Below, piece by piece: positions 7,817-15,880 of a DNA stretch of 64,000 bases. Source of the stretch: JADJSS01 sp964490845 (lineage in GTDB: Bacteria; Bacteroidota; Bacteroidia; Chitinophagales; JADIYW01); assembly GCA_964490845.1 (NCBI GenBank), contig CAZBED010000003.1, positions 124,001 through 188,000 on the forward strand, in the 5' to 3' direction. Position numbers and translations under genes: made by a program. Under the pieces are notes generated by a model. It saw only the letters and a list, made by a program, of their open reading frames with translations, had not been told where the DNA came from and ran no database searches. Within the stretch, counting starts at the first letter, position 1. Each line of letters starts with the position of its first letter.

Positions 7817-9190
7817 ATGAGAAAGATTGTATTAGCAACAGTATTTACCATTTTAATGTTTAACGGCTACAATGTGCTCGCTCAATGGGGCAACCTCGGT
7901 GACAGGATTGCTGACGGACTAAGCAACAAGGCACAGCAAAAGATACAACAGGAAGTAGACAATGCCGCCGAAAAAGCATACAACAAAACCAAAGAAGGAG
8001 TGAAGAATGACGTAAAGAACTCTTCTTCCAAATCAAAAAACAAGAACAATTCAGATGACAATAGCGGTAACGACGGGAATGGTTCGACATCCGGCAACAG
8101 CGGAAGTTCTTCTTCCGGCAGTTCTTCCGGCAATGGCAGTTTAAAAGCTTACGGCAAGTTTGATTTTGTACCCGGCGAGAAAGTTATCGCGGTGGAAGAC
8201 TTTACACAAGATGCCATCGGAGATTTTCCTGCAAGATGGAATACCAACGGTACAGGCGAATTAGTAACTATAGGCGGGCAACAGGGCAAATGGTTAAAAT
8301 TCGGCCCGGAAAGTATCCTTTATCCGGAGTTTGTGACCAATCTGCCCGAAAATTTCACCGTAGAATTTATGTTAGCCTGCACACAACCGTTCAGTTATTA
8401 CTCTTCTTTTTTCAATTTCTTTTTCGCCCCATTATCAAATCCGGCTAAAAACTATGTAAACTGGAAAAATTATGGAGGAAAAAAAGACAACGGCGTCATT
8501 GTATGGCTGCATCCGGATGCAGCAGGAGGTGGAGCACAAGGCCAAAAAGGCATTACCACATTCGATGAAAGCGGAAACGAAATTATACGCAATCAAACAG
8601 ACTTCCCGGAGTTTAACTATGTAAACAGAAACATAGTAAAAATTTCTGTTTGGCGACAAAAACAAAGATTGCGTGTGTATGTAAACGAAACAAAAATCTG
8701 GGACATTCCTAAAGCATTTAGCGCTACCTCAAAATATAATTTTCTGGGTTTTAGAGTAGATGGATATCATGAACAAGACAATGCCTACTTCCTCAGCAAT
8801 TTAAGAGTTGCCGTTGGTGCGCCTGACACCCGTCATAAATTCCTCGAATTAGGGAAATATTCCACCACAGGCATCAAGTTTGATGTGAACAGCGACAAGA
8901 TAAAAGGCGAATCCTATGGCACGCTGAAGGATTTTGCAATGGTATTACAGGAAAATCCGGAAGTAAAAGTAAAGATAGTTGGCCATACCGACAGCGATGG
9001 CGATGATGCCAGCAATATGACACTTTCCAAAAAACGTGCGGACGCTGTAAAAGCGACATTAAACAAAGAGTTCGGCATTGATAACAACCGAATGGAAACT
9101 GAAGGAAAAGGGGAAACACAGCCAGCTGAACCCAATACGTCTGCAGAAGGAAAGGCCAATAACAGACGTGTGGAATTTATAAAATTATAG
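7817..9190 (+). CDS. OmpA-family outer membrane protein with LamG-like middle domain
   Basis: 457 residues. A signal peptide ends in VLAQ (about residue 23). A Lys/Asn-rich amphipathic stretch and a Ser-Gly-Asn low-complexity linker (about 70-110) follow, then a beta-rich region (about 120-340) resembling a concanavalin/LamG-like jelly roll. The OmpA C-terminal peptidoglycan-binding domain lies at about 350-457, with GIKFDVNSDKI, VGHTDSDGDDASN, LSKKRADAV and the final NNRRVEFIKL. By family it binds diaminopimelate in peptidoglycan and anchors the envelope. No beta-barrel is apparent. It has its own promoter, and two small lipoprotein genes follow on the same strand. Confidence 0.8.
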   Translation: MRKIVLATVFTILMFNGYNVLAQWGNLGDRIADGLSNKAQQKIQQEVDNAAEKAYNKTKEGVKNDVKNSSSKSKNKNNSDDNSGNDGNGSTSGNSGSSSSGSSSGNGSLKAYGKFDFVPGEKVIAVEDFTQDAIGDFPARWNTNGTGELVTIGGQQGKWLKFGPESILYPEFVTNLPENFTVEFMLACTQPFSYYSSFFNFFFAPLSNPAKNYVNWKNYGGKKDNGVIVWLHPDAAGGGAQGQKGITTFDESGNEIIRNQTDFPEFNYVNRNIVKISVWRQKQRLRVYVNETKIWDIPKAFSATSKYNFLGFRVDGYHEQDNAYFLSNLRVAVGAPDTRHKFLELGKYSTTGIKFDVNSDKIKGESYGTLKDFAMVLQENPEVKVKIVGHTDSDGDDASNMTLSKKRADAVKATLNKEFGIDNNRMETEGKGETQPAEPNTSAEGKANNRRVEFIKL

Positions 9191-9229
9191 TAACTATAAA
9201 TCATTTTATTAACAACTAAAAACACTATT

Positions 9230-9790
9230 ATGAAAAATCTATTCTTAAAATCTCTCATTGCCTTATCCGTCCTATTAAGCATGTTGGCCTGCACCAAAGA
9301 AGGTGCTCAAGGACCAGCCGGAAAAGACGGAAACGCCAATGTAATGTATTCTGATTGGATTACTTATGCCGCTAATTTCACCGATATTGCCACTGTTAAA
9401 ACTATGCGGATAGTAGTTCCTCAATACACTGATAATTTTGTAGATTCAGGAGGTTTCTATTTAGCATTTGTAAGATGGCAGAATAATGTTCACCTTCAAT
9501 TACCCTTTTCAAAACGCTTTAATTCATCTTCATCTCCAATTGTAGAAATGGAAGCTGTAGGAATCTCATTTTCAGATATCGGTGAACTTCGTTTGTCAGC
9601 TGGCAGACAGGATGGTGGCAATTTACAATCAGAATTTACCACACTTATAACAACAAACATACTTCAGGTTCGCTATTTCCTGATAAGAGGCACACAGAAT
9701 TTAAGGCTCGGCAATGGACTTTCTATCCGAGATTATTACAAATCCAAATCTTATGAAGAAATTTGCGCCCTTACCGGAGCTCCTTTGTAA
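9230..9790 (+). CDS. Lipoprotein with short collagen-like stretch
   Basis: 186 residues with a clear lipobox (SMLAC, Cys21). Directly after it is GAQGPAGKDGN (25-35), a few Gly-X-Y triplets as seen in collagen-like tails of many Bacteroidota lipoproteins. The rest is beta-rich and unrecognised. It is probably anchored in the outer membrane. It lies 39 bp after the OmpA-domain gene and 45 bp before another lipoprotein gene. Function unknown. Confidence 0.65.
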   Translation: MKNLFLKSLIALSVLLSMLACTKEGAQGPAGKDGNANVMYSDWITYAANFTDIATVKTMRIVVPQYTDNFVDSGGFYLAFVRWQNNVHLQLPFSKRFNSSSSPIVEMEAVGISFSDIGELRLSAGRQDGGNLQSEFTTLITTNILQVRYFLIRGTQNLRLGNGLSIRDYYKSKSYEEICALTGAPL

Positions 9791-9835
9791 CCATCAATTA
9801 ACTCACTGCAAATCCTAAATAAAAACAACATCCGT

Positions 9836-10330
9836 ATGAAAACTATAACTATTTTATCTGTCCTGACTCTCATCCTGCTTTCCGCAGCATGTAAGAAAAC
9901 AACCACCTCCGCTACTGTAATTCAGCAAATCAGCCTGAAAGCCGATGGCGTATTATTTTCTGTTACTACCGGTGATGCCGGCGTTACTCAATCCGATGCT
10001 CATACACTTGGCGGTACCAAATTTCAGCTGGATGCCACCACCAGCACAAAGGACTTTTCTATAAACAATCAGACTGTTCCGTCCACTGGTACTTACAACA
10101 TGAATGGGGCAGGCAATGCACTTAATTTTGTACAGTGGGAAGACGGCAGTGAATTATTCAGTTCACTCGGAACTTCCAAATCACATTTTACATTTAATAT
10201 ATCCCAAATTGCCGGCAGCACATCAGATTATAAAAGATATGTAGAGGGTACTTTTTCAGGGGTAATTTATAATTCTACGCAAACGGATTCTGTAAAAATC
10301 ACAGAAGGACAAATCAATATCGTTGAATAA
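9836..10330 (+). CDS. Small lipoprotein of unknown function
   Basis: 164 residues with a lipobox (LSAAC, Cys19) followed by Lys/Thr residues and a Ser/Thr-rich beta domain. The pattern of a short domain that appears to form a beta-sandwich (SLKADGVLFSV near the start, FTFNISQIAGSTSDY, FSGVIYNSTQTDSVKITEGQ near the end) is common in Bacteroidota DUF-type lipoproteins. I do not recognise a specific function. An intrinsic terminator follows 27 bp after the stop. Confidence 0.65.
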   Translation: MKTITILSVLTLILLSAACKKTTTSATVIQQISLKADGVLFSVTTGDAGVTQSDAHTLGGTKFQLDATTSTKDFSINNQTVPSTGTYNMNGAGNALNFVQWEDGSELFSSLGTSKSHFTFNISQIAGSTSDYKRYVEGTFSGVIYNSTQTDSVKITEGQINIVE

Positions 10331-10357
10331 ACCGGAAGCAACAACCTTTCAATAAAG

Positions 10358-10382
10358 AAACCGCTCTTGCTGCGGTTTTTTT
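10358..10382 (+). terminator. Intrinsic terminator after the lipoprotein genes
   Basis: AAACCGC and GCGGTTT form a 7-bp stem around TCTTGCT, followed by an uninterrupted T-run. It closes the plus-strand group at 7817-10330. Confidence 0.85.
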
Positions 10383-10410
10383 ATTTCCTTTTATTTGTTA
10401 CTGTAACCCC

Positions 10411-11211
10411 TCATTTCACAAATCGTATTTCCCTGAATCCGAATTTCCGGATTCCCGAATCTGTTTCTACAAGCAACCCTCCGGTTTCCTCTATTCCTAT
10501 AATTTTCCCTTCAAAAACCGTATCCCCTTCCTCAAAGGTTGAAGTAACCCGATACCGGTACAGGTTTTCGACATATTCGTTTTTCAGCCTGTCAAATTTC
10601 CGCTCCCTCAACAACATGTAATATTTCTCTACCGATGCCAGAAGGTTACTCAGCAGCTGTTGTATATCCTCTTCTTTATCTGATAAACGTTTCAGGCTGA
10701 TGGCATGCAGTTCCGCAGGAAAATTGTCCTGATTTACATTTATTCCAATCCCAATTACGGAATACTTGAGGTGCATCCCGGAAATAGTATTTTCAATCAG
10801 GATGCCGGCAATCTTTTTATCGTTGAGCAGAATGTCATTTGGCCATTTAATCTTAGTTGTCTGTGGTGACTCGTGAGTCGTGAGTCTCTGACTTCCTTCC
10901 ATGGACCATGGACCACGGACCACGGACCATATTCCCAGCGAAACGGCCATATTCAGATAAAACTGCTCTGTCGCCAGCAGGAAAGAAGTATTATAAATGA
11001 TGCTAAACGTTAAGTTTTTGTTAGGTTCTGACAGCCACTGATTACCGGCTTGCCCTCTGCCTGCATACTGTTCATCTGCTAAAATGACAGTTCCGTCAAT
11101 TGGACTGCTTTTTGCTATGTACTCCTTAGCGTAATTGTTCGTAGAATCTATTGAAGGAAGGTGTACAAGGAACTTTCCGGTGAAAAAAGTGTTATTTACT
11201 TTAATTTCCAA
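10411..11211 (-). CDS. birA: Biotin-[acetyl-CoA-carboxylase] ligase, repeat DNA inside the gene
   Basis: 266 residues. It transfers biotin via biotinyl-AMP to carboxylase carrier domains. Seen: GRGQAGNQW (51-59, the GRGRxGRxW biotinyl-AMP loop), KWPNDILLNDKKIAGILIE (from 122) and a C-terminal SH3-like domain (about 220-266). There is no N-terminal helix-turn-helix, so it should not be a repressor. Residues about 94-116 are encoded by two tandem heptamer repeats (10866-10886 and 10901-10928). They replace the helix normally found before KWPND and make that stretch about 10 residues longer than in E. coli BirA. The frame is intact, so the enzyme is probably functional. Divergent from rsfS. Confidence 0.9.
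   Translation of the reverse strand: MEIKVNNTFFTGKFLVHLPSIDSTNNYAKEYIAKSSPIDGTVILADEQYAGRGQAGNQWLSEPNKNLTFSIIYNTSFLLATEQFYLNMAVSLGIWSVVRGPWSMEGSQRLTTHESPQTTKIKWPNDILLNDKKIAGILIENTISGMHLKYSVIGIGINVNQDNFPAELHAISLKRLSDKEEDIQQLLSNLLASVEKYYMLLRERKFDRLKNEYVENLYRYRVTSTFEEGDTVFEGKIIGIEETGGLLVETDSGIRKFGFREIRFVK
10866..10886. repeat. Tandem heptamer repeat, 3 units, inside birA
   Basis: Units GTGACTC, GTGAGTC and GTGAGTC in direct succession. Three 7-bp units are 21 bp, so the reading frame is kept. A degenerate TCTGACT follows. Confidence 0.85.
10901..10928. repeat. Tandem heptamer repeat, 4 units, inside birA
   Basis: Units ATGGACC, ATGGACC, ACGGACC and ACGGACC. The unit differs from the neighbouring heptamer run 14 bp away. 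Both runs lie in the birA coding sequence. Confidence 0.85.
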
Positions 11212-11251
11212 AATTTAGTAGATTTGAGTGAAATTATAAATAATAAAGCAT

Positions 11252-11638
11252 TTGGAAAAAAGTAAAGTAAAGAAAAGAACAAAAAACGCATCCGAGGTGA
11301 ACCTGAATGAACTGATTGTATCGCTCATTCAGGACAAAAAAGGTAAGGATATTGTCAGTTTGGATTTAAGAAAAATTCCCGAAGCAATTGCAGATTATTT
11401 TGTAATTTGTCATGGCGAATCGACTACACAAACACGCGCAATTACTGACCATCTCGAAGAAGAGGTTCGCAAACAAGCCAATATCAAACCTTTTCACATC
11501 GAAGGACGTTCTAACGGCGAATGGTGCTTATTAGATTTCGGAGATGTAGTGGTACATATCTTTCAGCGCGAGAAACGGGAGTTCTATCAACTGGAAGACT
11601 TGTGGAGTGATGCGGTCATAGAACATTATAACGATTAG
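11252..11638 (+). CDS. rsfS: Ribosome silencing factor RsfS
   Basis: 128 residues, normal for RsfS/Iojap. RsfS binds ribosomal protein uL14 and blocks joining of the 30S and 50S subunits during nutrient limitation. Family features are DIVSLDLRKIPEAIADYFVI, the IEGRSNGEWCLLDFGDVVVHIF segment and FYQLEDLW near the end. The start is TTG at 11252, as no ATG or GTG is available before the conserved part; a Lys-rich extension (KSKVKKRTK) precedes the domain. ftsH follows after 53 bp, probably cotranscribed. Confidence 0.92.
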   Translation: MEKSKVKKRTKNASEVNLNELIVSLIQDKKGKDIVSLDLRKIPEAIADYFVICHGESTTQTRAITDHLEEEVRKQANIKPFHIEGRSNGEWCLLDFGDVVVHIFQREKREFYQLEDLWSDAVIEHYND

Positions 11639-11691
11639 AAAAAGCATATCGCATTTTATACAACTTATTACTTATCAATTAACACAAATAC

Positions 11692-13638
11692 ATGGATTTT
11701 TTACCCGAAAACGAGGAGCCGAAGAAGAAAAAAGGAGGATTCAACAGCTATTGGCTGTTTGCCATATTAATCATTGGTTTATTGGCCACACAGTTTCTGT
11801 CTTTAAACTTTCAGATTAAACAAACCACGGAAGATGACTTCTTTAGAAAGATGATACCTTCCGGCGATGTCGCTAAGATTACCATCGTAAATAAAGAACA
11901 GGTGGAAGTGTTCATCAAGGAAGATTCCCTCAAGGCCAAGAAACAATATGCATCACTACGGCAAACGAAAATAGGCACACCAAACAAGGGGCCTCACTAT
12001 TCTTTCGAAATTGTTTCGGTAGAAGTTTTCAAACAACGTCTGGATGACTACCAAAAAGGTCTTCCCGATAATTTGGTTGTACCCTATACTACAGAATATC
12101 GAAAAGGGATATTTGATATCATCGGCTGGCTATTGCCAATCATTTTGTTGATTGCCGTCTGGATGTTCCTGATGCGCAGAGCTACAGGCGGTATGGGTGG
12201 TGCCGGCGGCCAAATCTTTAATATCGGAAAATCAAAAGCAAACCTTTACGATAAGGACATGAAGGTCAATATCACGTTTGATGATGTGGCGGGTCTGGAT
12301 GAAGCAAAAGAAGAGGTGAAAGAGGTGGTGGATTTTTTAAAAAATCCAAAAAAATATACGGCATTAGGAGCAAAAATTCCTAAAGGGGTTTTATTGGTCG
12401 GCCCTCCGGGAACCGGTAAGACCTTGCTGGCAAAAGCGATGGCAGGCGAAGCACAGGTGCCTTTTTTCTCTATTTCAGGTTCTGATTTCGTAGAAATGTT
12501 TGTAGGTGTCGGTGCATCGCGTGTGAGAGATTTATTTAAACAAGCCCGGGAAAAGGCGCCTTGTATCATTTTTATCGACGAAATTGACGCGGTAGGACGG
12601 GCGCGCGGCAAGAATATGATGCAAAGCAACGACGAACGGGAAAGTACATTGAACCAGTTGCTGGTCGAGATGGACGGTTTCAGCGGCGATAAAGGCATCA
12701 TAATGCTGGCAGCGACTAACCGTCCGGATGTATTAGACTCCGCTTTACTGCGTCCCGGACGATTTGACAGGCAAATTTCTATTGATAAGCCCGATCAAAA
12801 AGGAAGGGAGCAAATATTCAAAGTACATTTGAAAAAACTGACCCGATTAGGGCAGGATGTTACTCCTGAAAAATTAGCCTCATTAACTCCAGGTTTTGCA
12901 GGCGCTGAGATTGCCAATGTATGTAATGAGGCGGCATTGGTAGCTGCAAGGAAAGAAAAAACACAGGTAGAAGTGGATGACTTTAATGAAGCGATTGACA
13001 GAAGCATCGGCGGCCTTGAAAAGAAAAATAAAATCATTTCTCCGCACGAGAAGGAAATTATTGCCTATCACGAAGCGGGACACGCCATCTGCGGGTGGTA
13101 TTTGGAACATGCGCATCCGTTATTAAAAGTAACCATCATACCGCGTGGGATTGCAGCCTTAGGGTACGCACAGTATTTACCGAAAGAGCAATATTTATAC
13201 CGAACAGAGCAGTTGCTGGATGAAATCTGCATGACTTTAGGCGGCCGCGCCGCAGAAGAGATTGTGTTCGGCAAAATATCTACAGGCGCCCAAAATGATT
13301 TACAGCGCATCACACAACTGGCCTATGCCATGGTGACGGTGTATGGCATGAACGATAAGGTAGGAAATGTTTCCTTCTATGACCCGCAGAATGAGAATAT
13401 GTTTACCAAACCTTATTCCGACGACACCGCAAAAGTGATTGACGAAGAAGTAAGAAAATTAATTGACGCCGCTTACCAACGTACGATTGCCTTGTTGACA
13501 GAGAAACGCGAACAACTGAACAAGATAGCACAGGCTTTATTGGCGAAAGAAATTCTGTTTAAAGCGGATCTGGATGAACTGATTGGCAAACGTACTTTTG
13601 ATGAAGAAACCATACCTGTGGCTGTTACCGTAGATTAA
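11692..13638 (+). CDS. ftsH: ATP-dependent zinc metalloprotease FtsH
   Basis: 648 residues. A membrane-anchored AAA+ protease that unfolds and degrades membrane and soluble proteins from the cytoplasmic side. Order of parts: a Lys-rich N-terminal tail, membrane helix 1 (about 20-40), a periplasmic domain, membrane helix 2 (about 142-162), the AAA+ module with Walker A GPPGTGKT (about 237-244) and Walker B IIFIDEIDAVG, the SRH region with RPGRFDRQI, and the zinc protease site HEAGH (about 459-463) with a later ligand Asp in the GAQNDLQ region. All catalytic elements are present. A strong terminator follows. Confidence 0.97.
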   Translation: MDFLPENEEPKKKKGGFNSYWLFAILIIGLLATQFLSLNFQIKQTTEDDFFRKMIPSGDVAKITIVNKEQVEVFIKEDSLKAKKQYASLRQTKIGTPNKGPHYSFEIVSVEVFKQRLDDYQKGLPDNLVVPYTTEYRKGIFDIIGWLLPIILLIAVWMFLMRRATGGMGGAGGQIFNIGKSKANLYDKDMKVNITFDDVAGLDEAKEEVKEVVDFLKNPKKYTALGAKIPKGVLLVGPPGTGKTLLAKAMAGEAQVPFFSISGSDFVEMFVGVGASRVRDLFKQAREKAPCIIFIDEIDAVGRARGKNMMQSNDERESTLNQLLVEMDGFSGDKGIIMLAATNRPDVLDSALLRPGRFDRQISIDKPDQKGREQIFKVHLKKLTRLGQDVTPEKLASLTPGFAGAEIANVCNEAALVAARKEKTQVEVDDFNEAIDRSIGGLEKKNKIISPHEKEIIAYHEAGHAICGWYLEHAHPLLKVTIIPRGIAALGYAQYLPKEQYLYRTEQLLDEICMTLGGRAAEEIVFGKISTGAQNDLQRITQLAYAMVTVYGMNDKVGNVSFYDPQNENMFTKPYSDDTAKVIDEEVRKLIDAAYQRTIALLTEKREQLNKIAQALLAKEILFKADLDELIGKRTFDEETIPVAVTVD

Positions 13639-13666
13639 ATATTTAACTTCTATAATAATATTCAAG

Positions 13667-13695
13667 AAGGTCTCACATAAGTGAGGCCTTTTTTT
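13667..13695 (+). terminator. Intrinsic terminator after ftsH
   Basis: AAGGTCTCAC pairs with GTGAGGCCTT (10 bp with one G-T wobble) around a 4-base loop, followed by a T-run. Confidence 0.9.
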
Positions 13696-13723
13696 AAAGC
13701 CAGATAAACAATCTGCTCCATTT

Positions 13724-13746
13724 GTATATTCGTATATTCGTATATG
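13724..13746. repeat. Tandem octamer repeat running into a start codon
   Basis: GTATATTC, GTATATTC and GTATATG. The third, incomplete unit contains the ATG (13744) of the ceramidase-like gene. Confidence 0.75.
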
Positions 13747-14604
13747 TCAAAACAAATCGCTTTTAGAATTTATGGAATTTCTCTCGCAGCAACCCTGTGC
13801 CTGTTGTCTATTTATATTTTCTTAAACCATCATTATGACGGAAGCATCTGGCAGACCATGCAACAAAGCAAATCGGCATTGACCGGAGAATATTGCGAAC
13901 AGGACAATACTTCTCATTTTTTCCGGCAACGCATGAATACCTATTCTAATCTCCTGTATTTTTTCCTCGGAAGCATAGTAGTGCTTATTTCTATCTTTGA
14001 CAGGAGGAAATCTGATAAGTTAGAAAAAAACAGTTTGCAGCTTTTTCCATCATTATCCTTTTTCTTTGGCTGCTGCCTGATGTACTTGTGTTTCGGGAGT
14101 TCCTTTTTTCATGCATCGCTCACCTGGGTTGGGCAGCGGATAGATATGAACGGAACCTACAGTCTTTGTATTACATTAATTGCTATCAGCTCACTTCGGT
14201 TGTTTGTACAGAAAGAAATATCGTCTGGGATGAAATGTACTATACTCTTTGGGTTACTGCTGACGGTAATTGCTTTTGTGGAATTACACCTGCTGATTCC
14301 GAGCACTATATTACTGCCGGTATTGATTAGTTGTGTCGTGACGGCAACGACATTGAATTATCTGCGGAACAAAGAGAAATTCCATTTGCAACCCGCTGTG
14401 CTAAGCCTTATACTAATGGTTGCTGCTGCCGTTCTGCGTTCGGTGGATGTCCAAAAGATAGCCTGCGACCCGACATCCATTTATCAGGGGCACTCGCTAT
14501 GGCATATCTTCACCGGAATGAGCGGATTTTTATTGTATTGGTTTTACAGAAGTGAAGCGAGTACCGTCATTCCGAACGAAATGAGAAATCTCGATACGAA
14601 TTAA
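13744..14604 (+). CDS. Ceramidase-like CREST-superfamily membrane protein
   Basis: 286 residues with seven or so membrane segments. Three blocks match alkaline ceramidases and relatives (CREST hydrolases): GEYCEQDN...NTYSNLLYF near 49-75, FGSSFFHASLTWVGQRIDMN near 118-137 (Ser, His and Asp in the expected order), and GHSLWHIFTG near 254-263 (the paired His). The Ser, Asp and three His would form the zinc site, predicting amide hydrolysis of a ceramide- or other lipid-like substrate. Sphingolipids do occur in Bacteroidota, but the substrate here is inferred. The last residues (VIPNEMRNLDTN) are encoded by a REP-like palindrome. The start codon lies in an octamer repeat. Confidence 0.65.
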   Translation: MSKQIAFRIYGISLAATLCLLSIYIFLNHHYDGSIWQTMQQSKSALTGEYCEQDNTSHFFRQRMNTYSNLLYFFLGSIVVLISIFDRRKSDKLEKNSLQLFPSLSFFFGCCLMYLCFGSSFFHASLTWVGQRIDMNGTYSLCITLIAISSLRLFVQKEISSGMKCTILFGLLLTVIAFVELHLLIPSTILLPVLISCVVTATTLNYLRNKEKFHLQPAVLSLILMVAAAVLRSVDVQKIACDPTSIYQGHSLWHIFTGMSGFLLYWFYRSEASTVIPNEMRNLDTN

Positions 14605-14648
14605 AATGGCTGTAACTTTTGCGGGATTTCTCCTAACATCGAATGACG
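14565..14648. repeat. REP-like imperfect palindrome overlapping a gene end
   Basis: CGTCATTC (14565-14572) pairs with GAATGACG (14641-14648), and GAGAAATC (14583-14590) with GATTTCTC (14625-14632). The motif is similar to dispersed palindromes (CGTCATTxCGAA...GAGAAATC) that I recall from Bacteroidota genomes. It lies between convergent genes, and its left arm supplies the final codons of the ceramidase-like gene. Confidence 0.75.
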
Positions 14649-14668
14649 TGTTCATCTCGGCCTTATAA

Positions 14669-15808
14669 TTACTTACAGTCCCCTTTCTCTTTTATCTTCT
14701 CGTAAAATGCCTCGTATATCGGAAGAATATTTTTTATATCAAACTTTTGCGCCTGTGCAAAGGCATTCTTCTTAAACTGAGCCAGCTTCGCGTCATCCTT
14801 CAGCAATTCCATCGTCTTTTGCGCCATTCCTTCCACATCTCCTACGTTCAGTAAGAAGCCGGTCACTCCTTCAATATTCACCTCCGGAATTCCGCCGGCA
14901 TTAGAAGATACCACCGGCACTTCACATGCCATCGCTTCCAGAGCTGCCAACCCGAAACTTTCACTCTCAGATGGCATCAAAAATACATCCGCTACCGCCA
15001 GCAGTTCTTCCACTGCTTCCTGCTTTCCCAGGAACCGTACATCCATTGAAGTGCATAAGCTGCGGGCTAAAATTTCTGTAGCCTGTCTTTCCGGGCCATC
15101 ACCTATCATCAGCAGCTTGGAAGGAATCTGAGATGACACTTTACAAAAGACGTGTATGACGTCTTCAACGCGTTTTACTTTCCTGAAATTAGATGTATGT
15201 ACCAATATTTTTTCCCCATTGGGTGCAATCGCTTTCTTAAAGTGGTCTTTATTGGTTTTCTTAAATCTCGAAAAATCAATAAAATTGGGAATTACATCAA
15301 TCTCGTTTTTGATATCAAAATGAGCGAATGTATCTTTCTTTAAACTTTCGGAAACCGCCGTAACGCCGCACGACTGATTAATGGAATACGTAACGACCGG
15401 CTCATACGTCGGGTCTTTCCCTACAAGAGTTATATCCGTACCATGCAAGGTAGTGATGACCGGCACATCAATACCTTTTTGTAATAATATCTGTCTGGCC
15501 ATATACGCGGCAGATGCATGCGGAATGGCATAGTGTACATGAAAGACATCCAGCATGTCATTTATTGCCACATCAACCAGCTTGCTCGCCAGGGCGGTTT
15601 CATATGGTGCATAATCGAACAGGGGATAATCATTCAGCCGTACTTCGTGAAAGAAAATATTTTCATTGAATGCATCCAATAAACGGGCAGGTTCTTTATA
15701 CGTTATAAAATGCACGTTGTGTCCCTTCTGGGCCAGGCCTTTGCCTAATTCGGTAGCGACTACGCCGCTGCCTCCAAACGTGGGATAACATACAATACCA
15801 ATATTCAT
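14669..15808 (-). CDS. bshA: N-acetyl-alpha-D-glucosaminyl L-malate synthase BshA
   Basis: 379 residues, a GT4 family glycosyltransferase. BshA joins UDP-GlcNAc and L-malate in the first step of bacillithiol synthesis, the low-molecular-weight thiol of many Firmicutes and Bacteroidota. N-terminal MNIGIVCYPTFGGSGVVATE and the HVHYAIPHASAAYMAR segment are BshA signatures; SESFGLAALEAMACEVPVV is the GT4 nucleotide-binding region. BshB and BshC are not in the window. The 73 bp upstream contain the end of dsbD and no clear promoter. Confidence 0.92.
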   Translation of the reverse strand: MNIGIVCYPTFGGSGVVATELGKGLAQKGHNVHFITYKEPARLLDAFNENIFFHEVRLNDYPLFDYAPYETALASKLVDVAINDMLDVFHVHYAIPHASAAYMARQILLQKGIDVPVITTLHGTDITLVGKDPTYEPVVTYSINQSCGVTAVSESLKKDTFAHFDIKNEIDVIPNFIDFSRFKKTNKDHFKKAIAPNGEKILVHTSNFRKVKRVEDVIHVFCKVSSQIPSKLLMIGDGPERQATEILARSLCTSMDVRFLGKQEAVEELLAVADVFLMPSESESFGLAALEAMACEVPVVSSNAGGIPEVNIEGVTGFLLNVGDVEGMAQKTMELLKDDAKLAQFKKNAFAQAQKFDIKNILPIYEAFYEKIKEKGDCK

Positions 15809-15880
15809 TGCCGTACTTTTAACAATTGTAAAGGTAATAAAGTTTTAAGGAAAGAGTAGGCCTTAACCCTCGGGGTGGTG

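Noticed and set aside
10866..10930. CRISPR-like array
   Set aside because: Units are 7 bp with no spacers; it is a tandem microrepeat. The octamer runs are also spacer-free.
14605..14668. Simple terminator between the ceramidase-like gene and bshA
   Set aside because: The paired arms are far apart and there is no T-run; the REP-like interpretation fits better.
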